A stretch of 64,000 nt of DNA from IMCC45349 sp047219225 (GCF_047219225.1 NZ_CP178208.1:3224001-3288000), one strand, 5' to 3'. Numbered from the stretch's first letter, positions 45,611-54,265 are shown. Made by a program: numbers and translations. Notes: generated by a model not told the origin, from the letters alone.

Positions 45611-46270
45611 ATGACGAAACAAGAAAAGGTAAATTTTGTAATTAATACATTATATAAGTTATATCCAGAAATTCCAATTCCTTTAGACCATAAAGATCCT
45701 TATACATTATTAATTGCTGTATTAATGTCTGCACAAAGTACAGATGTTAGAGTAAACCAAATAACGCCTTTGTTATTTGAAAGAGCTGACAACCCTTATG
45801 ATATGGTAAAACTATCGGTTGATGAAATAAGAGAAATTATAAAACCTGTTGGCTTATCTCCTATGAAAAGTAAAGGAATCCATGGTTTATCAAAAATGAT
45901 TATCGAAAAGCATGATGGTAAAGTACCTCAAACTTATGAGGAATTAGAAGCAATGCCTGCTGTAGGTCATAAAACTGCTGCAGTAGTACTTTCGCAAGCT
46001 TTTGGGATTCCTGCATTTCCTGTAGATACGCATATACATCGTTTAATGTATCGTTGGAATTTAAGTAACGGTAAAAATGTAGTTCAAACCGAAAAAGATG
46101 CCAAACGCTTATTTCCAAAGGAGTTGTGGAATGATTTACATTTGCAAATCATTTGGTATGGTCGTGAGTATTCTCCAGCGAGAGGTTGGGATTTAGATAA
46201 AGATATTATTACTAAAACCATTGGTAGAAAATCGGTCTTAGATGAATATCATAAAAAAAAGAAGTCCTGA
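45611..46270 (+). CDS. nth: Endonuclease III-like DNA glycosylase without Fe-S cluster
   Basis: 219 aa from the ATG at 45611. The HhH motif 'LEAMPAVGHKTAAVVLSQAF' bears the catalytic Lys, and the catalytic Asp lies in 'FPVDTHIHRLMYRW'. It removes oxidised pyrimidines and cleaves abasic sites. The C-terminal four-Cys loop that holds the [4Fe-4S] cluster in E. coli Nth is absent: the whole protein has no cysteine and ends 'YSPARGWDLDKDIITKTIGR'. This looks like a lineage variant rather than damage, as the frame is intact. It is divergent from PrxQ. Confidence 0.9.
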   Translation: MTKQEKVNFVINTLYKLYPEIPIPLDHKDPYTLLIAVLMSAQSTDVRVNQITPLLFERADNPYDMVKLSVDEIREIIKPVGLSPMKSKGIHGLSKMIIEKHDGKVPQTYEELEAMPAVGHKTAAVVLSQAFGIPAFPVDTHIHRLMYRWNLSNGKNVVQTEKDAKRLFPKELWNDLHLQIIWYGREYSPARGWDLDKDIITKTIGRKSVLDEYHKKKKS

Positions 46271-46304
46271 CTTATGCAATCAGGACTTTAAATTCCGCCA
46301 AAGT

Positions 46305-46448
46305 TTAGTTTAGTAGCGTTTCAAACTTTAATTTATTACAATTAATAACACTTAAAGCTTTTGAATAATTTAGAAGAAATTTAACCGTTTCTTCCTTCGG
46401 TTGTAATATCTTTAGATTTGGATTTTTCTTAGTGTAAAGTTTCGCCAT
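46305..46448 (-). CDS. Small conserved-looking protein (47 aa)
   Basis: An open frame of 47 codons, starting MAKLYTKKNPNLKILQPKEE and ending at a TAA at 46305-46307. It has a basic N-terminus and an amphipathic C-terminal half (VKFLLNYSKALSVINCNKLK). Codon use follows the neighbouring genes, and the frame covers most of the gap between nth and the sigma factor gene. The gap would otherwise be empty. It sits downstream of the ECF sigma gene in the same direction, with 66 bp between. I recognise no family. Confidence 0.55.
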   Translation of the reverse strand: MAKLYTKKNPNLKILQPKEETVKFLLNYSKALSVINCNKLKFETLLN

Positions 46449-46514
46449 TTACGTATTTTTTGTGTTCATATACCTTGTAAACGACAGAAATTATATTTTA
46501 TTGTATGTTCATTG

Positions 46515-47099
46515 TTAATTTGTTAAAACTACATTGTGCTTATCAATAACTTTTCGCAAATTAATGAGCGCATAACGCATTCTTCCCAAAGCTGTATTTA
46601 TACTTACACCTGTGTTTTCAGAGATTTCTTTAAAACTCATATCGTTATACATACGCATTACTAATACTTGCTTTTGATCTTCTGGTAATTCTTCAATCAA
46701 ACGCTTTAAATCGTGTTCTACTTGAGATTTAATTATCTTTTTCTCAGCATTTAACGAAGAATCACTCAACACCGAAAAAATATTAAAATCACCACTATTA
46801 TCAAATTTTGGCATTCGGTTATTCTTTCTAAAATGATCAATAACTAAATTATGTGCAATACGCATCACCCAAGGTAAAAATTTCCCTTCTTCATTATACT
46901 TTCCAAGTTTTAAAGTTCTAATTACCTTAATAAAAGTATCCTGAAAAATATCTTCAGTAATATCTCTATCATAAACTTTAGAATAAATAAAACTATATAT
47001 CTTTTGCTTATGCCTTTCAATTAAGGTAGCAAGTGCAGATTCATTTCCTTTAATGTAGCTGGTAACCAAAACAGCATCTTTGATAAGTTCGTTTCTCAT
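46515..47099 (-). CDS. ECF RNA polymerase sigma factor
   Basis: 194 aa from the ATG at 47099 (another at 47105). Region 2 is 'LIERHKQKIYSFIYSKVYDR' to 'EDIFQDTFIKVIRTLKLGKY' with 'PWVMRIAHNLVIDHFRKNNR'. Region 4 is 'LIEELPEDQKQVLVMRMYND' and the helix-turn-helix 'MSFKEISENTGVSINTALGR'. The length matches stand-alone ECF factors of Bacteroidota. No anti-sigma gene (FecR type) is adjacent, so the signal is unclear. The downstream 47-aa frame lies in the same direction. Confidence 0.93.
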   Translation of the reverse strand: MRNELIKDAVLVTSYIKGNESALATLIERHKQKIYSFIYSKVYDRDITEDIFQDTFIKVIRTLKLGKYNEEGKFLPWVMRIAHNLVIDHFRKNNRMPKFDNSGDFNIFSVLSDSSLNAEKKIIKSQVEHDLKRLIEELPEDQKQVLVMRMYNDMSFKEISENTGVSINTALGRMRYALINLRKVIDKHNVVLTN

Positions 47100-47307
47100 A
47101 TTCATTACTTTTTAAAGCATAGAAAAGCTTCTTTGCTTGGGGTTGTTGATTTTTAAAAAGTAATTTTATGTAATAGGCTAATGAGTTAATTTGCTGTTAT
47201 GTACATTCCAAATATAACAACAAACATTCCAAAAAAACAAAAAGAATTTTATTTTTTTAACATTTTAACATAATTATCCTTGATTTTTAAAGCTGAATTA
47301 GAAGTAG

Positions 47308-47315
47308 TATCTTTG
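47308..47315 (+). promoter_or_regulatory. -7 box of uvrA
   Basis: TATCTTTG matches TANNTTTG and lies 24 bp before the ATG at 47340. A TTG at 47280-47282 is 25 bp upstream, slightly too far for the usual spacing. Confidence 0.4.
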
Positions 47316-47339
47316 CCAGATTATTTCTTCAAAACAGCT

Positions 47340-50129
47340 ATGAATACTGACATTACGAACGTTAATCCTAAAACAAATATCATCATAAAAGGTGCAAAAT
47401 TGCACAACTTAAAAAATATTGATGTTGTAATTCCTAGAAACAAATTAGTGATTATTACTGGATTATCTGGTTCTGGTAAGTCAAGTTTAGCCTTTGACAC
47501 CTTATATGCAGAGGGACAAAGACGTTATGTAGAAAGCCTTTCAAGTTACGCAAGACAATTTTTAGGGCGATTACATAAACCAAAGGTAGATTTTATTAAA
47601 GGCATTGCTCCTGCTATTGCTATCGAGCAAAAAGTAAATTCTACCAATCCTCGTTCAACGGTTGGAACAACAACCGAAATTTACGACTACCTAAAACTAC
47701 TTTTTGCTAGAATTGGAAAAACCTATTCTCCAAAATCTGGTAAAGAAGTAAAAAAAGATACGGTTACTGATGTTATAAACTTCGTGAAGTCGTTTAACGA
47801 TGGTGAAAAGCTATTATTGCTCTCTCCTATTCATTTAGAAGAAGGTAGAACAATGGAAAACAAACTTAAAGTACTTAACCAACAAGGTTATGCACGTGTT
47901 AAATATAATGATGAAGTTGTTAGAATTGAAGCCATTTCAGATTTTGACAACTTACCAAACGAAGTATCCTTAGTAGTTGACAGAATTATTGTAAGACATG
48001 ATGATGAAGATTTTTATAACCGTTTAGCTGATGCCACTCAAACAGCATTTTTTGAAGGTAAAAACGAATGTTATATTGAAAGCTTATCAGACAATAAGCT
48101 GGAGCATTTTAGCAATAAATTTGAATTAGATGGTCTTAAATTTTTAGAGCCAAATATTCATTTATTTAGCTTTAACAATCCTTATGGTGCTTGTCCAAAG
48201 TGTGAAGGTTATGGCGATGTTATTGGTATTGATGAAAACTTGGTAATTCCTAACACAGGACTTTCTATATTCGAAAATGCTATTTTCCCATGGCGAGGCG
48301 AAAGCATGAGTTGGTATCGTGACCAATTGGTTAACAACTCTCATAAATTTGATTTCCCTATTCACAAACCATTTTTTGAACTGACTTCTACACAAAAACA
48401 ACTTGTTTGGGATGGTAATTCACATTTTGAAGGACTCACCTCCTTCTTTGCTGAGCTTGAAGCTAAAGCTTATAAAATTCAAAATCGTGTGATGTTATCT
48501 CGCTATCGTGGGAAAACAAAATGTAATGTCTGTAATGGAAAACGCTTACGTGAAGAAGCTAACTATGTAAAAATTGGTAATGCTACAATTACCGATTTAG
48601 TAGAAATGCCATTACACAGGCTAGCTAACTTTTTTAAGCAATTAGAATTAAACGATTACGATACAAACGTTGCTAAACGTTTATTAACCGAAATTACTAA
48701 CCGACTTTCCTTTTTAACCAATGTAGGTTTAGATTATTTAACACTAAACAGAAAATCAAACACATTATCAGGAGGTGAAAGTCAGCGTATAAATCTAGCA
48801 ACTTCGCTAGGAAGTAGCTTAGTTGGTTCTATGTATATACTTGACGAACCAAGTATTGGTTTACACCCAAAAGATACTGAACGCTTAATTTCAGTTTTAA
48901 AATCCTTACGAGATTTAGGAAATACTGTAATTGTGGTAGAGCATGATGAAGATATTATGGCTGCTGCCGATGAAATTATAGATATTGGTCCAGAAGCTGG
49001 AACTTTTGGTGGTGAGGTGGTTGCTACAGGAACTTTTAAAAATATTTTAGCCTCTAACTCATTAACTGCACAATACTTAAATGGAGCGCTTAGCATTGAA
49101 GTACCTCAAGAGCGACGCACTTCAAAATACCATGTAGATATTGTTGGTGCTAGAGAACACAACCTTAAAAATATTGATGTTACATTTCCGCTAGGTATGT
49201 TAACTATTGTAACTGGTGTTTCTGGTAGTGGTAAAAGTACATTGATTAAAAAAATATTATATCCTGCACTTACTAAAGAAATTGGTGAGTTTGGAGACAA
49301 AGCTGGTGAATTTACTAGCATTAGTGGTAATTTTAGTAATGTAAAATATATTGAGTTTGTAGATCAAAATCCTATTGGTCGTTCATCACGCTCAAACCCT
49401 GTAACATATATTAAAGCTTACGATGATATTAGAGCTTTATATGCCAAACAAAAAGTGAGTTTAATACGTGGTTACCAACCAAAACATTTCTCTTTTAATG
49501 TAGATGGTGGACGTTGCGAAACTTGTAAAGGTGAAGGTGAAGTCACTATAGAAATGCAGTTTATGGCAGATGTACATTTAGAGTGTGAAACCTGTAAAGG
49601 CAAGCGCTTTAAAAAGGAAGTACTAGAAGCTACTTTTGAAGGTAAATCTATAGACGATATTTTAAACCTAACTATTGATGATGCCATTGCGTTTTTTGGA
49701 CAACACAAACAAACCAAAATAAAAAACAAGCTGCAACCATTACAAGATGTAGGTTTAGGCTATGTTACTTTAGGTCAAAGTTCTTCTACCCTTTCTGGTG
49801 GTGAAGCGCAACGTATTAAGCTAGCATCGTTTTTAGGAAAAGGAAATAATAAAGAAACAGGCTTATTTATTTTTGATGAACCTACTACTGGCTTACACTT
49901 TCATGATATTCAGAAGCTATTAAAATCCTTTAATGCTTTAATAGCTAAAGGACACTCTATTATAGTTATTGAGCATAACATTGAGTTAATTAAATGCGCT
50001 GACCATATTATAGATTTAGGACCAGAAGGTGGAGAAAATGGTGGTACATTACTTGCCACAGGAACTCCTGAAGCTATTGCTACTAACAAAGCCTCTATTA
50101 CTGGAAATTACTTAAAGGAAAAGCTTTAA
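47340..50129 (+). CDS. uvrA: Excinuclease ABC subunit A
   Basis: 929 aa from the ATG at 47340. A TTG start at 47280 would lie upstream of the -7 box. Two ABC domains: 'IITGLSGSGKSSLAFDTLYA' and 'IVTGVSGSGKSTLIKKILYP' for Walker A, with signatures 'LSGGESQRINLATSLGSSLV' and 'LSGGEAQRIKLASFLGKGNN'. Two zinc modules are visible: 'CPKCEGYGDVIG' with 'CNVCNGKRL', and 'CETCKGEGEVTIEMQF' with 'CETCKGKRF'. It scans DNA for bulky lesions in nucleotide excision repair. Its stop overlaps that of the converging DUF3667 gene by 4 bases. Confidence 0.96.
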   Translation: MNTDITNVNPKTNIIIKGAKLHNLKNIDVVIPRNKLVIITGLSGSGKSSLAFDTLYAEGQRRYVESLSSYARQFLGRLHKPKVDFIKGIAPAIAIEQKVNSTNPRSTVGTTTEIYDYLKLLFARIGKTYSPKSGKEVKKDTVTDVINFVKSFNDGEKLLLLSPIHLEEGRTMENKLKVLNQQGYARVKYNDEVVRIEAISDFDNLPNEVSLVVDRIIVRHDDEDFYNRLADATQTAFFEGKNECYIESLSDNKLEHFSNKFELDGLKFLEPNIHLFSFNNPYGACPKCEGYGDVIGIDENLVIPNTGLSIFENAIFPWRGESMSWYRDQLVNNSHKFDFPIHKPFFELTSTQKQLVWDGNSHFEGLTSFFAELEAKAYKIQNRVMLSRYRGKTKCNVCNGKRLREEANYVKIGNATITDLVEMPLHRLANFFKQLELNDYDTNVAKRLLTEITNRLSFLTNVGLDYLTLNRKSNTLSGGESQRINLATSLGSSLVGSMYILDEPSIGLHPKDTERLISVLKSLRDLGNTVIVVEHDEDIMAAADEIIDIGPEAGTFGGEVVATGTFKNILASNSLTAQYLNGALSIEVPQERRTSKYHVDIVGAREHNLKNIDVTFPLGMLTIVTGVSGSGKSTLIKKILYPALTKEIGEFGDKAGEFTSISGNFSNVKYIEFVDQNPIGRSSRSNPVTYIKAYDDIRALYAKQKVSLIRGYQPKHFSFNVDGGRCETCKGEGEVTIEMQFMADVHLECETCKGKRFKKEVLEATFEGKSIDDILNLTIDDAIAFFGQHKQTKIKNKLQPLQDVGLGYVTLGQSSSTLSGGEAQRIKLASFLGKGNNKETGLFIFDEPTTGLHFHDIQKLLKSFNALIAKGHSIIVIEHNIELIKCADHIIDLGPEGGENGGTLLATGTPEAIATNKASITGNYLKEKL

Positions 50130-51190
50130 TAAAACAATATTGAGCTAATAAACATTATTGTCATAGCTGTAGGCACTACCAATACCATATAAACAAAGGT
50201 TGAAAATCCAGCTTTAATAAATGTTACAAAATAACCTTGTTGGTAAAAGTTTTTCATGGACAACCACAAATACACAAATGTGGATAGAAATATTAAGAAA
50301 TCTAAAGCATCAGGAATGTCAAATATCCATTCGTTAATAGCAATAAGCAAACCAGCTACTACAAATAAGAACGAGAAATAATAAAGACTAAATACCAAAT
50401 GGTGTGCAAATCGTGCACGACGCCAATAAAACACCTTTAATATGAGCGCAAAAATTGGCAATAAGAAAAACATAGCAATTGGTATGGTATCAAAAAATGC
50501 TAATAGTAAACCGCCTCCCTTTTTCTTATGAAACTTAAGCCACTGCTTATACATGGTACGCTGCATATAACCAGCATCTTCTTTCATTCCCATAAACTTC
50601 ATCTGTTCAACATCAGAAGCACCAGAATCGATTAAAGAATCTAGCTTTTTACTATTATAACCAAATATATTACCATTAAAGTTCACCTTACCAGAAGAGT
50701 TGATAATGGAGTCCAAAGCTTTTTGCTCCGCCTCTGTCATACCAACTTTAATAGCCTCACTTTTATTAATAGCTTCGGTTATAGTAGCTGTATTTACGGA
50801 GTCTAATGGATTTACATTCAGCTCTTGCTTCTGCTCTACTTCAAAGCCTTTTTTAATTGCTTCTTCGGCTTTACTGTTATATTCTCTAGCCTTAAAATTG
50901 AAAATAAAGAAAAACACAACTGTTACAAATAAGTAATATTGCGCTGGATGTAAGTACTGCAAACGCTTTCCTTTTACAAACTCGCGTGCAACAAAACCAG
51001 GTTTAAACATTAAGGGAATAAAACTCCTAAAAAAACGTGCATCAAACGAAAAGTAGTTACTAATCGTATTATAAAATAAAACACCAACGGTTAATTCGTC
51101 TTTTGCCTTTTGACCACACTGTGGACAAAATTCAAAATCTTCTTTAAGTGTTTCATTACAATTTTGACAATTTAGTGTTTGCTTTTCCAT
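50126..51190 (-). CDS. DUF3667 membrane protein with N-terminal zinc ribbon
   Basis: 354 aa. The N-terminal 'LNCQNCNETLKEDFEFCPQC' is a Cx2C...Cx2C zinc ribbon. The conserved DUF3667 core follows: 'FYNTISNYFSFDARFFRSFI', 'MFKPGFVAREFVKGKRLQYL' and 'HPAQYYLFVTVVFFFIFNFK'. Four further membrane segments lie after residue 230. Function of the family is not known. It is divergent from the secreted protein at 51358. Confidence 0.87.
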   Translation of the reverse strand: MEKQTLNCQNCNETLKEDFEFCPQCGQKAKDELTVGVLFYNTISNYFSFDARFFRSFIPLMFKPGFVAREFVKGKRLQYLHPAQYYLFVTVVFFFIFNFKAREYNSKAEEAIKKGFEVEQKQELNVNPLDSVNTATITEAINKSEAIKVGMTEAEQKALDSIINSSGKVNFNGNIFGYNSKKLDSLIDSGASDVEQMKFMGMKEDAGYMQRTMYKQWLKFHKKKGGGLLLAFFDTIPIAMFFLLPIFALILKVFYWRRARFAHHLVFSLYYFSFLFVVAGLLIAINEWIFDIPDALDFLIFLSTFVYLWLSMKNFYQQGYFVTFIKAGFSTFVYMVLVVPTAMTIMFISSILFY

Positions 51191-51276
51191 AATGTTTGCT
51201 TGGTTTTATAAAAATATAAAAAACAACTTACAAAATAAACAACTTCTTACACCTGATAATCAAACACTTACATTTT

Positions 51277-51291
51277 TGGCACAACAATTGG
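51277..51291 (+). promoter_or_regulatory. Sigma-54-like promoter of the 51358 gene
   Basis: TGGCAC (51277-51282), 5 bp, TTGG (51288-51291). The -24 GG and -12 G positions are 10 bases apart, as for sigma-54, although the invariant -12 GC reads GG. The paralogous gene at 55395 has the same signature. Confidence 0.5.
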
Positions 51292-51357
51292 TTAAACAAA
51301 AGTAAATAGCGTAAGCCGAAAAGCTAAAGAGTAGGCATCAAACTAAAACCTATTACT

Positions 51358-52029
51358 ATGAAAAAAATGACACTTTTATTGGCAATGATGTTAATAGGAT
51401 TAACATCTGCAACAGCAACCGATACTTCAAAAAGCAAACGAAGTGCACGATTTGGAGACCTAGATCAAAATCGCTTTACGCAACCAATTATGTTTGTAGA
51501 GCGTGGTGTAGAATTTTTAATTTTCCCAGATGGACAGTTTGATTTTAATACTGAAACTAATTACACTACTAGTAGTTTGTACAGACGTAGCAATAGCAGA
51601 CGTGGCAATATTAACACTACTTATGGCGCTCCAGGAACACACATTAATTACACAAGACCAAGAGGAACACTTATTACTCATGATAGCAGAGGTCGTGTAA
51701 GACGTATTGGTAATGTGTTTATTAACTACGATTCTAGAGACCGCGTAAAACGTATTGGCTCGGTATATATGAGATATCGTCGTGGTTTGCTAAAGCAAGT
51801 TGGAGGTTTACATATACAGTACAACCATTATGGAGATATGATTGGCTTTAATGGGTTTGTAAACTTTAATAACCAAACTTGTAATATTTGGGATAACACA
51901 AACTATTTTGGAAACCATCACGATGTATGGAGTAACGATTGGGATGATGATTGGTTTGACGATGAGGAGTTTTATTACTACAGAAAAGGAAATAAAGTAA
52001 AGAAAAAGAAGAAGAAAAATAAATTTTAA
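51358..52029 (+). CDS. Secreted repeat protein, paralog of 55395
   Basis: 223 aa. Signal peptide ends near 'LTSATATD'. The core 'FVERGVEFLIFPDGQFDFNT' is nearly the same as in the 55395 protein. Residues about 100-165 hold about three 21-residue repeats of the type 'D.RGRVRRIGNVFINYDSRD', then 'RVKRIGSVYMRYRRG', predicted as short beta-strands. The tail is acidic (WSNDWDDDWFDDEEF) and then basic (KKKKKKNKF). The pair, with shared promoter and 3'-UTR motifs, flanks the accessory block. Function unknown. Confidence 0.8.
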   Translation: MKKMTLLLAMMLIGLTSATATDTSKSKRSARFGDLDQNRFTQPIMFVERGVEFLIFPDGQFDFNTETNYTTSSLYRRSNSRRGNINTTYGAPGTHINYTRPRGTLITHDSRGRVRRIGNVFINYDSRDRVKRIGSVYMRYRRGLLKQVGGLHIQYNHYGDMIGFNGFVNFNNQTCNIWDNTNYFGNHHDVWSNDWDDDWFDDEEFYYYRKGNKVKKKKKKNKF

Positions 52030-52049
52030 AAACGGTTAACGTTTTATAA

Positions 52050-52062
52050 TTGGTTGGTTAGT
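52050..52062 (+). repeat. 3'-UTR motif shared with the paralog (copy 1)
   Basis: TTGGTTGGTTAGT lies 20 bp after the stop codon of 51358 and just before the terminator. An identical 13-mer lies after the paralog at 56591-56603. Confidence 0.7.
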
Positions 52063-52064
52063 CA

Positions 52065-52097
52065 AAAAATCCCATAAGCACTGCTTATGGGATTTTT
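52065..52097 (+). terminator. Terminator of the 51358 gene
   Basis: AAAAATCCCATAAGCA (52065-52080) pairs with TGCTTATGGGATTTTT (52082-52097). The stem is nearly 16 bp and a T-run follows. Confidence 0.9.
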
Positions 52098-52133
52098 TAT
52101 GAGTTCGTTTTACTAGTTTATGATTAATACTTG

Positions 52134-52982
52134 CTATTTAACAAGCGTGTATTTAATTAATTCTTTTTGCTTATCGTCAATTAGACTTAAACTTCCATCA
52201 CTAGTATATACATATGCCCAACCAAAAGGTTCATTCTCTATTCGGTATATTTTTGATTCAGAATTAGTTTTGATTAGTTCAAGCTTTTGAACTCGTTCAT
52301 GTCTCTTTAAATACAAGTTACCATCTGACATTTTTACTAACGAGAATTTACCCTCTTCCTTCATATTTTTTAATGGTTGAAGATACCATTCATTTAAAAT
52401 TTCAACTTCAGCTAATTTTCGCAATTCATTTTGATACTCAAATGATTTTAAAAGCTCTTCAACAACATCATCAATTACTATTTCTCTTAATTTACTCAAA
52501 AGATTTGGATACTCTTTTTCTTGATTAATTAGTGAATAGTTATAAAAAGTAAGCGAAACGCTTTCAAGTTGATATGCAGGATATTTTCCTCCAAAGCTAT
52601 CAATAGCTCCTCCTATTTCTTTACATTCTTCAATAATTGGCCAATAAGCTATTTGGCTTTGTCCTATTTGATTATGTGAAAGGTTTAAAATAGGTAAAAA
52701 CCCACTAAAACCATTTGGGTTATATCCCTTCGTTCCATGAATATCAAAAATAAGTGTGGTTTTAATCATATTTGATATTGAAATGCTATCAGCCTTTCTT
52801 AAATTATACGTACTTAATAGAACTTCTTGGTCTATTTTATGAAGCGTATTCCAATACTCATTAATCTGTTTTTCTGTTTCTAAATTTTCAATTTCTTCAC
52901 GATATTCTTTAATAAGAATTTGAGAGTATGTAAAACTTACTGAAAATAGAAGTGTTATAAAAATCAGAATGTGTTTTTTCAT
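52134..52982 (-). CDS. Secreted protein of unknown function (accessory block)
   Basis: 282 aa. Signal peptide ends at 'VSFTYSQ'. Helical segments dominate, with 'NMIKTTLIFDIHGTKGYNPN', 'GFSGFLPILNLSHNQIGQSQ' and a C-terminal 'PFGWAYVYTSDGSLSLIDDK'. No enzyme motif recognised. Its 5' side abuts the nested palindrome at 52990-53122. Its role relative to the neighbouring cassette is unclear. Confidence 0.65.
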   Translation of the reverse strand: MKKHILIFITLLFSVSFTYSQILIKEYREEIENLETEKQINEYWNTLHKIDQEVLLSTYNLRKADSISISNMIKTTLIFDIHGTKGYNPNGFSGFLPILNLSHNQIGQSQIAYWPIIEECKEIGGAIDSFGGKYPAYQLESVSLTFYNYSLINQEKEYPNLLSKLREIVIDDVVEELLKSFEYQNELRKLAEVEILNEWYLQPLKNMKEEGKFSLVKMSDGNLYLKRHERVQKLELIKTNSESKIYRIENEPFGWAYVYTSDGSLSLIDDKQKELIKYTLVK

Positions 52983-52989
52983 GATAAAT

Positions 52990-53122
52990 GTTAACGGTCT
53001 TAACTAAGAGTAGTTGCGTGGTTTAGAATTTAACTTTATACATACCAGACTGAAAATTCGTGAGAGTTTTCAGAAGTAGGCGAGAACAAGCAATTACTTA
53101 TAGCCATTGTTGCAGTGCGTTA
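52990..53122. repeat. attC-like nested palindrome
   Basis: Ends are TAACG (52992-52996) and CGTTA (53118-53122). Inside, CTAAGAGTAGTTGC (53004-53017) opposes GCAATTACTTATAG (53090-53103), 11 of 14 pairs. Innermost, CTGAAAA (53050-53056) pairs perfectly with TTTTCAG (53067-53073). The element is about 130 bases, ends with GTTGCAGTGCGTTA and covers the stop codon of the 53120 gene. The nested layout resembles integron attC sites but no integrase is present. Confidence 0.5.
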
Positions 53123-53650
53123 TTTTTTTGTTTTAGTTTCTTTATTAGTTTCCAATTCTTTTGTCAATTTGACGTTTTCTTTACTCAATTTCTTTGTTAT
53201 TTTATTCAGAGAATCAATCATTTCTGATTGTTTACTTACTTCTATTTTATACTCCTTTTTTAATTCTTGTATGTCATTCTCAAGTTTTGATTTTTTATCA
53301 GAACTTAATTGAGTCCAAATGGCAATGATTATGATTGCGAGAGCGTTTAAAACACCTGCAACAATTTTGGTAATCGACCAATATTTTTTGAGCTTTTTGC
53401 TTTCAACTTCCTCCTGGAATGGTTTGTTGTTTTTTGCATTTTCGAGAGCTAATCTACCTTGTAAAGTAATATAAGAGCCATTATGATTATTTACAAAACC
53501 TCTATTCCCTAATTCTTCCAAATATTCGCTTAATTCATCAATGTCAATTCCAGTATTCATTGATAAATCAGTTGTTGAAATAGATGCTAAGTTTTGACTA
53601 AATAAACTAACGTGATGTAGGACTTTATCTAAATTTTCAATATGGCTCAT
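53120..53650 (-). CDS. Winged-helix, single-TM, coiled-coil protein
   Basis: 176 aa. Residues 1-70 resemble a winged helix ('LSMNTGIDIDELSEYLEELG', 'NRGFVNNHNGSYITLQGRLA'). A membrane segment lies at about 93-112 ('KIVAGVLNALAIIIIAIWTQ'), followed by a long charged coiled coil ('ENDIQELKKEYKIEVSKQSE', 'SLNKITKKLSKENVKLTKEL'). DNA-binding plus membrane anchoring suggests a sensor or regulator, but this is inference. It starts 2 bp after the 53653 gene ends. Confidence 0.7.
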   Translation of the reverse strand: MSHIENLDKVLHHVSLFSQNLASISTTDLSMNTGIDIDELSEYLEELGNRGFVNNHNGSYITLQGRLALENAKNNKPFQEEVESKKLKKYWSITKIVAGVLNALAIIIIAIWTQLSSDKKSKLENDIQELKKEYKIEVSKQSEMIDSLNKITKKLSKENVKLTKELETNKETKTKK

Positions 53651-53652
53651 AT

Positions 53653-54228
53653 TTATTCAATCATTTTTACTGCTTGTTCGAAACCTTCACTTAAAGAATT
53701 ATAGATTTCCTGAACAATAGTTTTATCTAAAATTTTTTTTAGGGTTAAATCAACGACTTTACCTTTTAAAAGTTGAAACCAATTTTTCTTACCAAGATTA
53801 AAATGATTTTTTAAATCTTCTATTTCTTCGAATATTATTTGTTGTCCGAAACCTTGCTTTTCCAGTTTTTCGAGGATGTCATTAAGTTTATTATGTAATT
53901 CAGATTCTTGTTCAGTACTAAATTCATCTTCTGCTTTTGGCTCATAAGTATAAAATCTATTTATGTCGTCTATTTCTTGGTCAATTGCAAATATTCCAAT
54001 ATCTCTTTCTTCTCCATATCCACAACCAGAACAGGTTTTCATATGGTCTTCTTTATCCTCAATACTTTTTTGACGAATAATTTTTAGAAAATCGAGTTTG
54101 TCTCTGTCTCGATTAAAATCATATAGTTTCGTTGTTATATGGTCTTTAAGATTTTCAAGATTATTTACTTTACCATTTTTATAAAGTCTTCTGTAAAATC
54201 TTTCAGCCTCTTTTTCTACTATATTCAT
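53653..54228 (-). CDS. Helical protein with a small Cys motif, unknown function
   Basis: 191 aa. Mostly charged helices. The segment 'KTCSGCGYGEERDIGIFAID' at about 63-82 has a CxxC that may bind Zn with other residues or dimerise, followed by 'QEIDDINRFYTYEP'. The C-terminus is a coiled or amphipathic helix ('VQEIYNSLSEGFEQAVKMIE'). It is not an enzyme I know. It is first in a two-gene unit with the winged-helix protein and has a promoter that is a near-copy of the one before the gasdermin-like gene. Confidence 0.68.
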   Translation of the reverse strand: MNIVEKEAERFYRRLYKNGKVNNLENLKDHITTKLYDFNRDRDKLDFLKIIRQKSIEDKEDHMKTCSGCGYGEERDIGIFAIDQEIDDINRFYTYEPKAEDEFSTEQESELHNKLNDILEKLEKQGFGQQIIFEEIEDLKNHFNLGKKNWFQLLKGKVVDLTLKKILDKTIVQEIYNSLSEGFEQAVKMIE

Positions 54229-54244
54229 ATCTAAATCGTGATTT

Positions 54245-54258
54245 TCCGTAATGCACTA
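54245..54258 (-). repeat. Inverted copy of the palindrome end motif
   Basis: Near position 54245-54258 the minus strand reads GTTGTAGTGCATTA, 12 of 14 identical to GTTGCAGTGCGTTA at 53109-53122 (plus). The two-gene unit is therefore bracketed by inverted copies. Confidence 0.5.
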
Positions 54259-54265
54259 CAACGTA

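Noticed and set aside
46262..46288. Terminator after nth
   Set aside because: A 9-bp stem (AAGTCCTGA/TCAGGACTT) exists but the loop is 9 bases and no real T-tract follows, so I did not list it.
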